Shown here: piece after piece, positions 16,201 through 22,581 of the stretch
Position numbering within the stretch: the first letter of the stretch is position 1
How the letters are laid out: every line of letters starts with the position of its first letter
IMG/VR virus record: IMGVR_UViG_3300021425_002125
Location: 1-23,182 of that record
Origin: a virus
Strand: one strand, 5' to 3'
DNA length: 23,182 nucleotides
The notes under the pieces: generated by a model
The model's input: only the letters and a program-made list of their open reading frames with translations
What the model was told of the DNA's origin: nothing
The model's database searches: none
Translations under genes and position numbers: made by a program

Positions 16201-18270
16201 CCTGATAGGGACGGAACTAGTTGGTCTTTTGATACAAACCCAAGACAGCCTGGTACTTCTCAAATCTTATTTAAGTCAAACGGGAAATCATACGCACTAA
16301 CATTAAAAAAACAAAAGATAGCTGTGGCTTTTGAAAATTTAGATAACTCTGTATCCGAAGGAATTTTAAAATTTGGAAGACCTTTGGTTTCATACCTTTC
16401 ATATATTAATACATCTATAGATCCAGAATTTATAATGAATAACTTTTTAAGAGATGTTCAAACTGGTTATTACAATCTATTGACAGAAAGAGATATGGAG
16501 GGAGGAAGACTAGAGGGACTTGAAGAGTTCGCCAGAAAAGATGTTGCAAAACATTACAACGCGAAAAACCTTTTTAAAAACATGAAGTCATATTATAAAT
16601 ATGAGCGTTCAAGAAATTCTGAAAACCCAATGGACAGACAATCATCAGAATACAAGCTGATTGAAGCATTTAAAAAAGCAGGAGGTCAAACAGGATTTTT
16701 AGATCAAAAGACTCTTGAGGAAAGAGAAAAACACATGAAAGACCTTATGGATATCTATCAAGGAGATCTTAAGGCAAATGCTAAAAAAACTTTAGGTGCA
16801 ACTTTAAACTATATTGAGGATGTAAACTTTTCTGTAGAAAACGCAGCAAGAATCACAGCATTTGAAGCTTTTGTAAATGGAAAAGGGGGGCTAGAAAAAG
16901 TTACTCCAGCAGATTTAGATAGAGCTGCAGCTCTTGCTAAAAACTTAACAGTAAACTTTAATAGAGGTGGAACAAGTACAGGAGCAATAGGATCTATGTA
17001 TTTGTTTTTCAATGCGAGTATACAGGGAACAGTTAATGTATTTAGAGGGGCTTCAACTAAACAAAAACAAAAAATATTTGCATCTTTAGCAAGCATTGGT
17101 TCTGCATCAGCAATGTATAACATTCTCTCAAGCGGAGAAGATGATGACGGTAACCTTTATTATGAAAAAATATCAGACTTTGACAAGATGACTGGATTAA
17201 TAATGATGTTCCCAAATGTAGGAAAGATTGATGGAAAATTTACTATAGAAAAATATGGGATATCAGGACAAGGCAAAAAGTATTTTATGATAGATAACAA
17301 GGGCAAGAAAAGACCAGTAGGAGTTAAAATCCCACTTCCTTATGGATATGCGTTTTTTCACAATGTTGGAAGAATTTCTACAGAGGTTGCTCTTTCCAAG
17401 GGAATGGAAAATTATGACAGAGATGTGGGTGAAGCGGGTCTTGAGCTTGCACAGTCTTTGGTTTCTAATTACAGTCCAATAGGTTTTGATAATAGTGACA
17501 ACACATTTAAAAACATAACAAAAACCATTACTCCTGATTCTTTAGCCATGATCCCGGCAAAACAAGTGGTAGAACTTTTGGTTAACGAAGATTTTTTTGG
17601 GTCGCCAATTTATTATCAAAACTTTCCAGGGCAAAACAAACCAAGCTCATGGCATGAAAATAATAAAACAGGTGACTGGATTGAAAAAACTACAAGAGCT
17701 ATAAATGAAGCAACAGGTGGGACAGATTTTGCCCCAGGAAATATAGATATAGACCCATCAGTAATTCAATATTTTATTGACTACGCAACTGGTGGTTTAG
17801 GTAGAAACCTAGGAAGGGTTGCTAGGCAGTTTTCTCCAGACGATGCTGGTTTAGAACAAACACCATTTTTAAGAAGAATATTTGTAACAACAAGAGATGT
17901 TCAAGATAGTTCAAAGTTTTATGATAATTATATTGATCTATCAGACATACAAAAAATGTACACAGACGGAAGAGACTCAGAAATAGATAATGATGTATGG
18001 TTAGATAAAAATCATCCCTGGGCTAGAGAGCTTATAAATACGCAATCGGAAAGAAGAACAAGAAAGCTTGGCAATAGATCTTTTCTTAAAGAGGTTGATA
18101 AAAAACTAAAGGGGTTTAGGGAAAAAGAAGATAAAATAAGATCGAAGTATTACGAAGCTGACAAAGAAAAATACTATCAAGAACTGGAAATGTTAAATCT
18201 AGAAAGAAATTTATATTACAGAACTTTTAATGAGTCTATTGAAAAGGTTAAGAAATCGCAGAGCCGATAA
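13216..18270 (+). CDS. Giant internal virion/ejection protein (gp16-like, LPD38-type region)
   Basis: The product has 1684 residues from a GTG start with AAAGGA upstream; a nearer ATG at 13211 is out of frame. The N-terminus has Lys/Gln-rich repeats (Tyr-Lys-Gln-Lys-Gln-Gln, residues 10-36). Hydrophobic stretches lie at about 181-203, 336-356 and 1290-1308. The segment at about 1058-1090 (Ser-Tyr-Leu-Ser-Tyr-Ile-Asn-Thr, Asn-Asn-Phe-Leu-Arg-Asp) and that at about 1249-1281 (Phe-Asn-Arg-Gly-Gly, Phe-Phe-Asn-Ala-Ser) resemble the LPD38 region of large polyvalent phage proteins. A charged coiled coil closes the protein (about 1605-1680). I see no lytic transglycosylase motif, unlike T7 gp16. The likely role is ejection into the host with the DNA. 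Confidence 0.75.
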   Translation: MADQKLIERYKQKQQELNEQSPENPLIEAYKQKQQQTPSRSLWGYTKAYLDAGASTAWTNASTALSTNLLEGEFAKIDVAKGKYGFGDMVYDMTKSVLSKGVRGIFDPADIVTGKSPYSKYYKSNKVRHAESYAKDEQYRQQVNEMEKRVLDVFDKRVLAKQRRLQKKFEEKGYNDLSEGAISGISSTMQFIPAAIATFATRSPKVLEGYIGLMSLQSKGTSFADSISNGADYSQAMSNSNMNGLIEGALGRVGFGPNSKFMKEFVSKNDGAFKRMGKQAFPSLALELGAENATTILQETSTVMHDIQSELKIALDNQDNPQYKGPSVGELLTDYIATTSLATVVGVGGTIGVTGSIKYTGDTLGKLAEAGIKKGDEYIKAHQKVVSNVTKSNAVLDKFTLDTADQENFNEFANNEDLAEHIAREIVVLDLDNYKPTKRKVKFPRMDRPVKARSVLNRAISKDFYKLAELKYAIGGQIPKNYYSKTGAKDFDELQVLFEEEGFLNPDRIMQMNSNKPDVNKEQEIMDLISKNPENIASIENRGGFENQYDLAMIDFLRQQEAPVQEKKIQSQNRLKKDDVAESLDRLIERGEVVEDANGFRLSDSRDADFVPLDQPTEPVTLEDLQEVTPDFTQEEQAQTEEDIRSGKLQKILLAKKRPKKKNNVIDDPDPMNSFDYNDLGSFLNIAERISIKYADTFSHLRKIEGGLLEAHGFEGVEDQFKKAGIDPNKKDWRPSLQADIFQGPVVEVQKKIESDIVPKMAKHIEKSKLDLETFSHFLLNLHATERNSYIKTTNQEELAKLNASKDQTAKDIKRISKLKEKIEKESGSGITNEDAKDKLKEYGIELMQDGKAIAFNEQGKNLLFGYESFIRPMLDIKRNAYKEAGLVKEDLVDDWNDRYKYYVPLKGIAEDTLNLNGVSRERKISTSGMINKQLGVPRNIEKAAKGRSSVAADPIAQTISDALSATIYQQKNNVYKAGGELALAYPQSELWDVKPDRDGTSWSFDTNPRQPGTSQILFKSNGKSYALTLKKQKIAVAFENLDNSVSEGILKFGRPLVSYLSYINTSIDPEFIMNNFLRDVQTGYYNLLTERDMEGGRLEGLEEFARKDVAKHYNAKNLFKNMKSYYKYERSRNSENPMDRQSSEYKLIEAFKKAGGQTGFLDQKTLEEREKHMKDLMDIYQGDLKANAKKTLGATLNYIEDVNFSVENAARITAFEAFVNGKGGLEKVTPADLDRAAALAKNLTVNFNRGGTSTGAIGSMYLFFNASIQGTVNVFRGASTKQKQKIFASLASIGSASAMYNILSSGEDDDGNLYYEKISDFDKMTGLIMMFPNVGKIDGKFTIEKYGISGQGKKYFMIDNKGKKRPVGVKIPLPYGYAFFHNVGRISTEVALSKGMENYDRDVGEAGLELAQSLVSNYSPIGFDNSDNTFKNITKTITPDSLAMIPAKQVVELLVNEDFFGSPIYYQNFPGQNKPSSWHENNKTGDWIEKTTRAINEATGGTDFAPGNIDIDPSVIQYFIDYATGGLGRNLGRVARQFSPDDAGLEQTPFLRRIFVTTRDVQDSSKFYDNYIDLSDIQKMYTDGRDSEIDNDVWLDKNHPWARELINTQSERRTRKLGNRSFLKEVDKKLKGFREKEDKIRSKYYEADKEKYYQELEMLNLERNLYYRTFNESIEKVKKSQSR

Positions 18271-18289
18271 ACATATAATGCGAGGGAAT

Positions 18290-18349
18290 ATGAATATAGA
18301 AATACCAGCTCTGCTGAAGGTTTCTATAGTTAAGATATCAGAGTATTAG
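18290..18349 (+). CDS. Possible 19-residue micro-ORF or gene remnant
   Basis: An ATG preceded by GAGGGA opens a 19-codon frame ending TAG at 18347-18349, with an in-frame ATG at 18278 as alternative start. The peptide alternates acidic, Pro, Leu and Lys residues and looks like the start of a beta-rich small protein. It overlaps the convergent integrase end by 20 bases. It is the last possible gene of the late block and may be a truncated gene or chance. Confidence 0.25.
   Translation: MNIEIPALLKVSIVKISEY
18295..18328. terminator. Hairpin between convergent late genes and integrase
   Basis: An 8-base inverted repeat, TATAGAAA (18295-18302) and TTTCTATA (18321-18328), encloses a second one, CAGC (18306-18309) and GCTG (18313-18316). 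It lies where the rightward late transcript and the leftward integrase transcript meet, the expected place for a bidirectional terminator. No T-tract follows on either strand, so a terminator is not certain; it could instead be a recombination-related site. Confidence 0.4.
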
Positions 18350-19130
18350 TTGTCTCACAAGCATCATTCAAATAATCTTTTGATAAGTGTGCATACCTAT
18401 TTACTATATTAAAGTCAGACCACCCACCAAGATGCTGTAATGTATGTAAAGGAGTGCCATTTTGCACATGGTGAGTAGCCCAAGTATGCCTAATATCATG
18501 CCATCTAAAACCCTGGAGATTTGTTTTTTGTAAGGCGTTATACCAACCAGTATTAGAAGCTCTTGACATTTTCTTACCCGCATATGTAAAAACATATTTA
18601 TGATTTTTTTCTATAGAGTCTAATAGCTCTTTACATCTTCCATTCAAAGGCACGCATAAGCTCCTGCCATTTTTAGTTTCAGTGCCGTCAATTGCTATCT
18701 GATCTTCCTTGATATCACTCCATTTAAGATTAAAGCAGTTGGACATTCTAACCCCGGTGAGGAGTGAGAAGACAAAAGGCTTTTTTAGATGCAGGGGGAG
18801 AGCATCATGCAGCTTCTTTATGTCTTCCAAAGTAAAGTATTTAAGTCTTTTAGGGGAATCCTTTACCTTTTTAATAATGGGCTTAGTGTCCAACCACCCT
18901 AACTCTTCATATGCATACATAAGTATTGCACGGAAGTAGCTTAAATATCTGTTAACAGTTCCAGGCGACCCCTTTATGCCTGATCTAGCAACAGCTATTT
19001 GTTCTTTTGTAATAGTTTTAATATCTTGATTTGCAAACAAAGGCTCAAAATACTTTCTATAGGTAAAATCATTCTTACCCATTTTATTAAACCTATAATA
19101 TTCTTTTATTGCGTCAGTTAATGTTTTCAT
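18330..19130 (-). CDS. int: Tyrosine integrase
   Basis: The 266-residue site-specific recombinase joins phage and host attachment sites. The N-terminal SAM-like core-binding domain spans about 1-85, the catalytic domain about 95-260. All active-site residues can be seen: Arg128 (Thr-Gly-Val-Arg), Lys153 (Thr-Lys-Asn-Gly-Arg), His211 and Arg214 (His-Asp-Ile-Arg-His), Trp237 in the second His position (Gly-Gly-Trp-Ser), and nucleophile Tyr246 (Asn-Arg-Tyr-Ala-His-Leu). It is short for a phage integrase because the arm-binding domain seen in lambda Int is missing. The start overlaps the stop of a frameshifted small ORF upstream (ATGA). It is the last gene of the leftward block, convergent with the late genes. 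Confidence 0.95.
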   Translation of the reverse strand: MKTLTDAIKEYYRFNKMGKNDFTYRKYFEPLFANQDIKTITKEQIAVARSGIKGSPGTVNRYLSYFRAILMYAYEELGWLDTKPIIKKVKDSPKRLKYFTLEDIKKLHDALPLHLKKPFVFSLLTGVRMSNCFNLKWSDIKEDQIAIDGTETKNGRSLCVPLNGRCKELLDSIEKNHKYVFTYAGKKMSRASNTGWYNALQKTNLQGFRWHDIRHTWATHHVQNGTPLHTLQHLGGWSDFNIVNRYAHLSKDYLNDACETTNTLIS

Positions 19131-19263
19131 TTTTTATTTTTTGCAATTAATATTTTCTCATGCTGAGTCCATATTCTTTTAAACTCAGAATCTTTTGATT
19201 TTTTTTTAGCTTTTTTTATTGCGTTAATTTTTTTTTGTTAAACCGTTCATTATTTGCCCCCAT
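19127..19263 (-). pseudogene. Small Lys-rich ORF upstream of int, broken at an A9 run
   Basis: Reading leftward, an ATG at 19263 (or 19250) opens a frame that meets nine A residues (minus strand; plus 19228-19236) and then stops. If one base is gained on the first frame, or one lost on the second, the frame continues to a TGA at 19127-19129 that overlaps the integrase ATG. The joined product would have about 45 residues, very basic (Lys/Asn-rich start, Lys-Lys-Ala-Lys-Lys-Lys, then Phe-Lys-Arg-Ile-Trp-Thr-Gln-His-Glu). It could be an excisionase-like or regulatory protein. The break may be a real mutation, a programmed or slippage frameshift, or an assembly error. Confidence 0.5.
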
Positions 19264-19273
19264 TAAATATTCT

Positions 19274-19303
19274 ATGTATACATTATAAACATGTATTACG
19301 CAT
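19274..19303. promoter_or_regulatory. Operator-like palindrome and ATGTAT repeats over the int promoter
   Basis: The palindrome ATGTATACAT (19274-19283) touches the -10 box, and ATGTAT recurs at 19291 in the spacer, with ACATGT at 19289-19294. Such clustered half-sites across -10 and start are typical of a repressor site. The binding protein is unknown; the RHH protein of this window is one candidate. Confidence 0.35.
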
Positions 19304-19312
19304 TATTGTCAA
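19282..19312 (-). promoter_or_regulatory. Sigma-70-like promoter for the integrase unit
   Basis: On the minus strand a perfect TTGACA (plus 19307-19312) and a perfect TATAAT (plus 19282-19287) are separated by 19 bases, slightly long. The -35 box lies in the last codons of the nuclease gene. The start point falls about 20 bases before the first ATG of the small ORF. Confidence 0.6.
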
Positions 19313-19757
19313 TAACATATTTTTTAAATAGGCTTATAGGAATTAAGCAGGCTTTTTTAGTTTGACTATCTCCTTCACCCAATAGATCTTGAACCCTTAT
19401 GTTATTTAGTAAAATGCACTCTAATATTTTTTTTGGTTTTATCCACAGGTTTTCTACACCAGTGTGTATTATCCAGTAGTCAGCCTCAGTGGAGAGCAAA
19501 GCAGACGGCTTACCAAACATATATAGTTCAATAATAATGTTGTCAGTCTCTTGGCTTTTATAGTCTACCTTTACTTCTATTTTTAAATCTTTTTCAGGAA
19601 CAAAAATGTCATACGGTTTAAATTTGCCTGGAATTAATACAGCAGTATGATACTTTTTTTGTATAGACTTTAAGATCTTTTGTTCTAGTTCTTGCCCAAC
19701 CAGTAGATCTTTTTTAAAAGCCTTACTCGAACTTGTCTTTGACTTCTGAATAGTCAT
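19296..19757 (-). CDS. PD-(D/E)XK nuclease-like protein
   Basis: The product has 153 residues. An N-terminal helix with Gly-Gln-Glu-Leu-Glu (21-25) is followed by Pro-Tyr-Asp-Ile (Asp50), then Ile-Glu-Val-Lys-Val-Asp (Glu61, Lys63), giving the Asp...Glu-x-Lys metal-binding core, and a later Glu-Ala-Asp-Tyr-Trp-Ile-Ile-His strand. This layout is that of phage endonucleases related to Holliday-junction resolvases. It lies at the end of the recombination operon, which fits branch resolution or DNA processing. Its start overlaps the preceding gene by 35 bases and lacks a clear ribosome-binding site, so it is probably translated by coupling. Confidence 0.75.
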   Translation of the reverse strand: MTIQKSKTSSSKAFKKDLLVGQELEQKILKSIQKKYHTAVLIPGKFKPYDIFVPEKDLKIEVKVDYKSQETDNIIIELYMFGKPSALLSTEADYWIIHTGVENLWIKPKKILECILLNNIRVQDLLGEGDSQTKKACLIPISLFKKYVIDNNA

Positions 19758-20211
19758 TTTGAGACATTATTGATTTTATAGATATGTCATTAAACTTATG
19801 ACCAGATGTTATTATCTTGTTTAATAAGTTTATGCACTTATGATCTTGTGGATACATTTCTGACTGGCATGTAGCAACATGAATAACTCTTTTTATTGCA
19901 TCGCCAACTGTTAGATTGTCTATATTTTTCAATTTTTGTAACTCCCTCCATCTATCTTCTTGTGAAGACACTTGCCTTATCTTGAAACCTTCTGCGGCAT
20001 TTTTAATATTTATTATTTTTCTTTTTAACTCTGGTAATTCATTCCATTCTCTTATTTCATCCTCATGTCTACCACAAGTCTTACACCGAATATCTCCTAT
20101 TGTTGTAGAGCAAACCCTGCCATTACAGGGTGAACCTGAGAGGGAAGACTCCCCTAGTACAGATGAGAGCCTCTCAGAACCTGAGAGACTCTTTTCTAGT
20201 TTTGCATTCAT
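19723..20211 (-). CDS. DUF1289-type Cys-rich protein with C-terminal extension
   Basis: The product has 162 residues. Residues about 27-62 carry Cys29, Cys34, Cys43 and Cys46 (CX4CX8CX2C) followed by Glu-Ile-Arg-Glu-Trp-Asn, the signature of DUF1289, small bacterial proteins predicted to bind Fe-S or zinc. DUF1289 proteins are usually little longer than this domain; here a 100-residue helical extension follows, with two more Cys (about 114 and 126). The N-terminal 27 residues repeat Ser-Leu-Ser-Gly-Ser twice, from a DNA repeat. The start overlaps the upstream gene by four bases (ATGA). Function is unknown; a role beside recombination genes is inferred. Confidence 0.7.
   Translation of the reverse strand: MNAKLEKSLSGSERLSSVLGESSLSGSPCNGRVCSTTIGDIRCKTCGRHEDEIREWNELPELKRKIINIKNAAEGFKIRQVSSQEDRWRELQKLKNIDNLTVGDAIKRVIHVATCQSEMYPQDHKCINLLNKIITSGHKFNDISIKSIMSQNDYSEVKDKFE
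20167..20191. repeat. 25-base near-palindrome in the 5' end of the DUF1289-like gene
   Basis: GAG, one base, CTCTCAG, AAC, CTGAGAG, one base, CTC forms two arms of eleven bases that pair except at one position, around a three-base loop. In the leftward mRNA this hairpin lies 20-44 bases inside the coding region. The sequence GAACCTGAGAG occurs at 20177 and again at 20132, 45 bases away and in frame. Confidence 0.6.
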
Positions 20212-20531
20212 TTGCTTTCTTTAGATGAACCAGCTCCATTTGTGTTCTTTGTATCTGATTCTACCGCATCTTCAGCTTGTTGTACAACCGTGTACTTCTC
20301 TGGGAGAAGACCTGTAAGTTGATTTTGGTCAACCTGATTTCCTAGTTGAACCAGTCTTATAACCTCAGTAAGCAAAGGCATAATACTATTTGAATGAAAG
20401 TTTAAAACATTCAAACGATTAACCGCTTCTTTAGATAGGCTATCTAATTCATACTCTCTAGCCTCTCCATCCACATTTAAGGTGATATTTTTTACAGCCT
20501 CTTCACCACCAGGCGTTACAATTTTACCCAT
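20208..20531 (-). CDS. Small phage protein, DUF6447-like
   Basis: The product has 107 residues. After a Gly-rich start, residues about 16-60 read as a short beta-hairpin (Ile-Thr-Leu-Asn-Val-Asp-Gly, Glu-Tyr-Glu-Leu-Asp-Ser-Leu-Ser) followed by a helix (Glu-Ala-Val-Asn-Arg-Leu). This pattern of 'Asp-Gly ... Tyr-x-Leu-Asp-Ser-Leu-Ser-x-Glu-Ala' is typical of small phage proteins such as DUF6447. The tail (75-107) is polar, rich in Asn, Ser and Lys, and likely disordered. It sits between the SSB-like and DUF1289-like genes; function is unknown. The family name is from memory and not checked. Confidence 0.6.
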   Translation of the reverse strand: MGKIVTPGGEEAVKNITLNVDGEAREYELDSLSKEAVNRLNVLNFHSNSIMPLLTEVIRLVQLGNQVDQNQLTGLLPEKYTVVQQAEDAVESDTKNTNGAGSSKESK

Positions 20532-20539
20532 ATTTCCTC

Positions 20540-20800
20540 CTAGAAAGGTAAGTCATCTTCTGTAATGTCCTTTGGGAACACTTCATTAGATTTTGGTTTT
20601 ACACTCTGTGCTTCTTTAGGTGTTAAAGCAAAGCTCAAAGCAGGTGCTTTATCTGGTGCACCTGGAGATCTTCTCCATGCACTAACCCAAAAATCTGCTC
20701 CGTTTACATTAAGCTCTCCCCTAAAGTCAGGATGTTTTTCAGTTTCTTTTTTATCGTTTTTCCAAATCGCACCGCGATTGGTATTATCATATTCAGCCAT
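20540..20800 (-). CDS. SSB-like DNA-binding protein with acidic tail
   Basis: The ATG at 20800 with GGAG upstream is preferred over the longer frame starting at 20827; it gives 86 residues. It opens Met-Ala-Glu-Tyr-Asp-Asn-Thr-Asn-Arg-Gly-Ala and contains His-Pro-Asp-Phe-Arg-Gly and Phe-Trp-Val-Ser-Ala-Trp-Arg, strands of a small OB-like or DUF736-like fold. The C-terminus ends Glu-Asp-Asp-Leu-Pro-Phe, matching the acidic Asp-Asp-x-Pro-Phe tip by which single-strand binding proteins recruit partners. It lies in the ERF/YqaJ recombination operon. It is half the length of a classical SSB, so the binding role is inferred. Confidence 0.7.
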   Translation of the reverse strand: MAEYDNTNRGAIWKNDKKETEKHPDFRGELNVNGADFWVSAWRRSPGAPDKAPALSFALTPKEAQSVKPKSNEVFPKDITEDDLPF

Positions 20801-20801
20801 T

Positions 20802-20969
20802 CTATTTCTCCTTATCAGCCCAGTCATCTAAAATCTTGTTAACCATATAGGCAACCTTACGATCATAAAACCTATGACCAGCCTTTTTACTGGCAGACAC
20901 TAGTTTATCGTAAGTGGATTTATTAATCCTTGAACTAATTGATTTTTTTTCATTTTTATTAATAGTCAT
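20802..20969 (-). CDS. Small ribbon-helix-helix-like protein (55 aa)
   Basis: The ATG at 20967-20969 directly adjoins the stop of the YqaJ gene and has GGAGG upstream. The 55-residue product has a Lys-rich start, one beta-strand (Ser-Ile-Ser-Ser-Arg-Ile), then two helices (Tyr-Asp-Lys-Leu-Val-Ser-Ala-Ser and Ala-Tyr-Met-Val-Asn-Lys-Ile-Leu-Asp-Asp-Trp), as in Arc/MetJ-type DNA-binding proteins. It could regulate the operon or the int promoter. The stop is one base before the SSB-like ATG. Confidence 0.65.
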   Translation of the reverse strand: MTINKNEKKSISSRINKSTYDKLVSASKKAGHRFYDRKVAYMVNKILDDWADKEK

Positions 20970-21908
20970 TTATTCCTCCAGTAGTTTGGTATAAATTCTG
21001 GTGTCGCCCTCTGACCTATAGCCTTCCATAATGTCAAAAGGAATATCCTGATCCTTTACCAATCTGGCGTAGTTTATTCGACCCCTAGCTTGTGTCATAT
21101 GACATTTCACTCTTGAGGTACTAAATGCTCCTCCGTGCCTCTTCACAGCTTCGGCTGAAAGTTCTTTCTTTCTTTTATCAAGCAAGCTTTTCCTTTCGTT
21201 GAGCTCATTTAGTTCGGTTAATACATCTGCAAGCTCTGACGTCTCATCATCATCATCTACAGATTTATAATTGACTCCTGGTTCTTCTTTTGTCTCTGAC
21301 CACATAGCAATATACTTAGGATCTTTAGATGCATCTTTGTACCAGTCCATAAATTCCTTAGCTTTTGGTATGTAAATTTCTGCCCACCTAGGGTCTCTCT
21401 CTACCCATTCTTGATAGTGTGCATCTTCATACCATTGAAAGAACAACATCTCATCTATATCCATGCACTCCATGCCCATTTGCATTTGATGCCAATAGTT
21501 TCTTTTTTGCTCTTTAACATTCTTAACTGGTTTAGTTTGCGGGCATTTAATTTCAACAGCAGAAACTTTTCCATTTCTACCAGAAACAATAACTCCGTCA
21601 GGAGACATACCCAACCAATCATGTTCAGGGTGCACAACAAAAGATGGCTGAGTTATTTTATAACCCATGCTCTTTAATTGTTCTAAAGCAACTGGTTCGT
21701 GATTACTACCATAGGTAATAGCAAACATAGCTCTCTGATCAAAAGGGTCTTGAGATAAGTTGTGAGCCTCTCTATAGATATCTCTACCTAAAGCTTCCCA
21801 TTGGTTTCCTTTAGCCCACATACACTCTTTGACGGCACGAGGTAGCCTTGTACCAGTTATTCTGTTTTTTCTTTGATCATGCCATTCAGGAGTACCTTGT
21901 TTAATCAT
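20970..21908 (-). CDS. YqaJ-family (lambda-exonuclease-like) 5'-3' exonuclease
   Basis: The 312-residue protein resects double-stranded DNA ends for annealing recombination. Motifs: Gly-Thr-Pro-Glu-Trp-His-x-x-Arg (5-13), His70-Glu71-Pro, Ser-Pro-Asp104-Gly, Ala-Val-Glu119-Ile-Lys121-Cys-Pro, and Tyr138-Trp-His-Gln141-Met-Gln. Asp104, Glu119 and Lys121 form the PD-(D/E)XK metal site. A coiled coil (about 222-255) and a basic C-terminal region follow. It directly follows the ERF gene (8-base overlap), the usual exonuclease/annealase pair of Red-like systems. Confidence 0.93.
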   Translation of the reverse strand: MIKQGTPEWHDQRKNRITGTRLPRAVKECMWAKGNQWEALGRDIYREAHNLSQDPFDQRAMFAITYGSNHEPVALEQLKSMGYKITQPSFVVHPEHDWLGMSPDGVIVSGRNGKVSAVEIKCPQTKPVKNVKEQKRNYWHQMQMGMECMDIDEMLFFQWYEDAHYQEWVERDPRWAEIYIPKAKEFMDWYKDASKDPKYIAMWSETKEEPGVNYKSVDDDDETSELADVLTELNELNERKSLLDKRKKELSAEAVKRHGGAFSTSRVKCHMTQARGRINYARLVKDQDIPFDIMEGYRSEGDTRIYTKLLEE

Positions 21909-22524
21909 TCTTGTACACCTTTGTAAATGCTAATACTAATTGTTTTTTGATCTCATCATCGCCACTTAAGTTAGCCACCTTTTCATATTTCTTATATATC
22001 TCTTTGGCTTTTTCCTTATTTGCACATGCTTTTATTTCTTTGGTGAAGTCATCAACCATAACGGCTGTTTCGTCTACCTCTTCAGCAGGTGCTCCTTGAT
22101 CAATGCCTTCAAGTTCAGGCTCTACGACACCCTCAAAAGGTACGCAAAAAGTTTCAAGCAAAGCGTTACGATATGCGAAAGATCTTGCAGACTCCAAGTC
22201 TTTACCTTGTTGTGACTTGCTGTGCCCAACATAAGACCTGTCAACATAAGACCCATCTTCAGTACATATAAACCTTAAGGTTCCAACAACTCTTGTAAGT
22301 GTTGATCTTCCATCGTCTAAAAATTTAGTTGATACCTTAAGATCAGGTTGGACTAAAGTAAGTATGTTGTTATCATGCAGTGGTTTTGAAAAGGATTGTA
22401 TGATCTGATCTATACCCCTGTATTTATATTTTTGAAATGTATTAACGCCCTCTTTTGCAATAGGATTTTGATACATATAATTTTGCACATTTTTAAGTGC
22501 TGTATATATTTCTTTATTACTCAT
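21901..22524 (-). CDS. erf: ERF-family single-strand annealing protein
   Basis: From the ATG at 22524, which has GGAGG upstream, the protein has 207 residues. The ERF core covers about 5-130: Lys-Tyr-Lys-Tyr-Arg-Gly-Ile-Asp (33-39 region), Val-Gly-Thr-Leu-Arg-Phe, and the Gln-Gly-Lys-Asp-Leu-Glu-Ser-Ala-Arg-Ser-Phe-Ala-Tyr-Arg-Asn-Ala-Leu-Leu segment. The C-terminal part (135-207) is acidic then helical. It anneals complementary single strands made by the YqaJ exonuclease next to it. It is the first gene of the leftward operon. Confidence 0.9.
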   Translation of the reverse strand: MSNKEIYTALKNVQNYMYQNPIAKEGVNTFQKYKYRGIDQIIQSFSKPLHDNNILTLVQPDLKVSTKFLDDGRSTLTRVVGTLRFICTEDGSYVDRSYVGHSKSQQGKDLESARSFAYRNALLETFCVPFEGVVEPELEGIDQGAPAEEVDETAVMVDDFTKEIKACANKEKAKEIYKKYEKVANLSGDDEIKKQLVLAFTKVYKND

Positions 22525-22541
22525 AAAAACCTCCTGCAAGA

Positions 22542-22581
22542 ATTGTAAACTTTTAATAAATTAAAAACAATACTTTACAAT
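22542..22581. promoter_or_regulatory. Inverted repeat and leftward promoter in the divergent region
   Basis: The perfect inverted repeat ATTGTAAA (22542-22549) and TTTACAAT (22574-22581) is separated by 24 bases, about three helical turns between centres. It overlaps a possible leftward promoter for the ERF operon: TTGTAA (plus 22575-22580) and TATTAA (plus 22553-22558), 16 bases apart. A regulator could control both directions from here. Confidence 0.4.

Noticed and set aside
18271-18349. tRNA fragment or attP core beside the integrase
   Set aside because: A stretch here on the minus strand faintly recalls a tRNA D-arm, but there is no T-loop sequence, acceptor end or matching second copy in the window.
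20565-20831. 88-codon plus-strand frame across the SSB-like gene
   Set aside because: It is the complement of a well-supported minus-strand gene with its own ribosome-binding site and acidic SSB-like tail.
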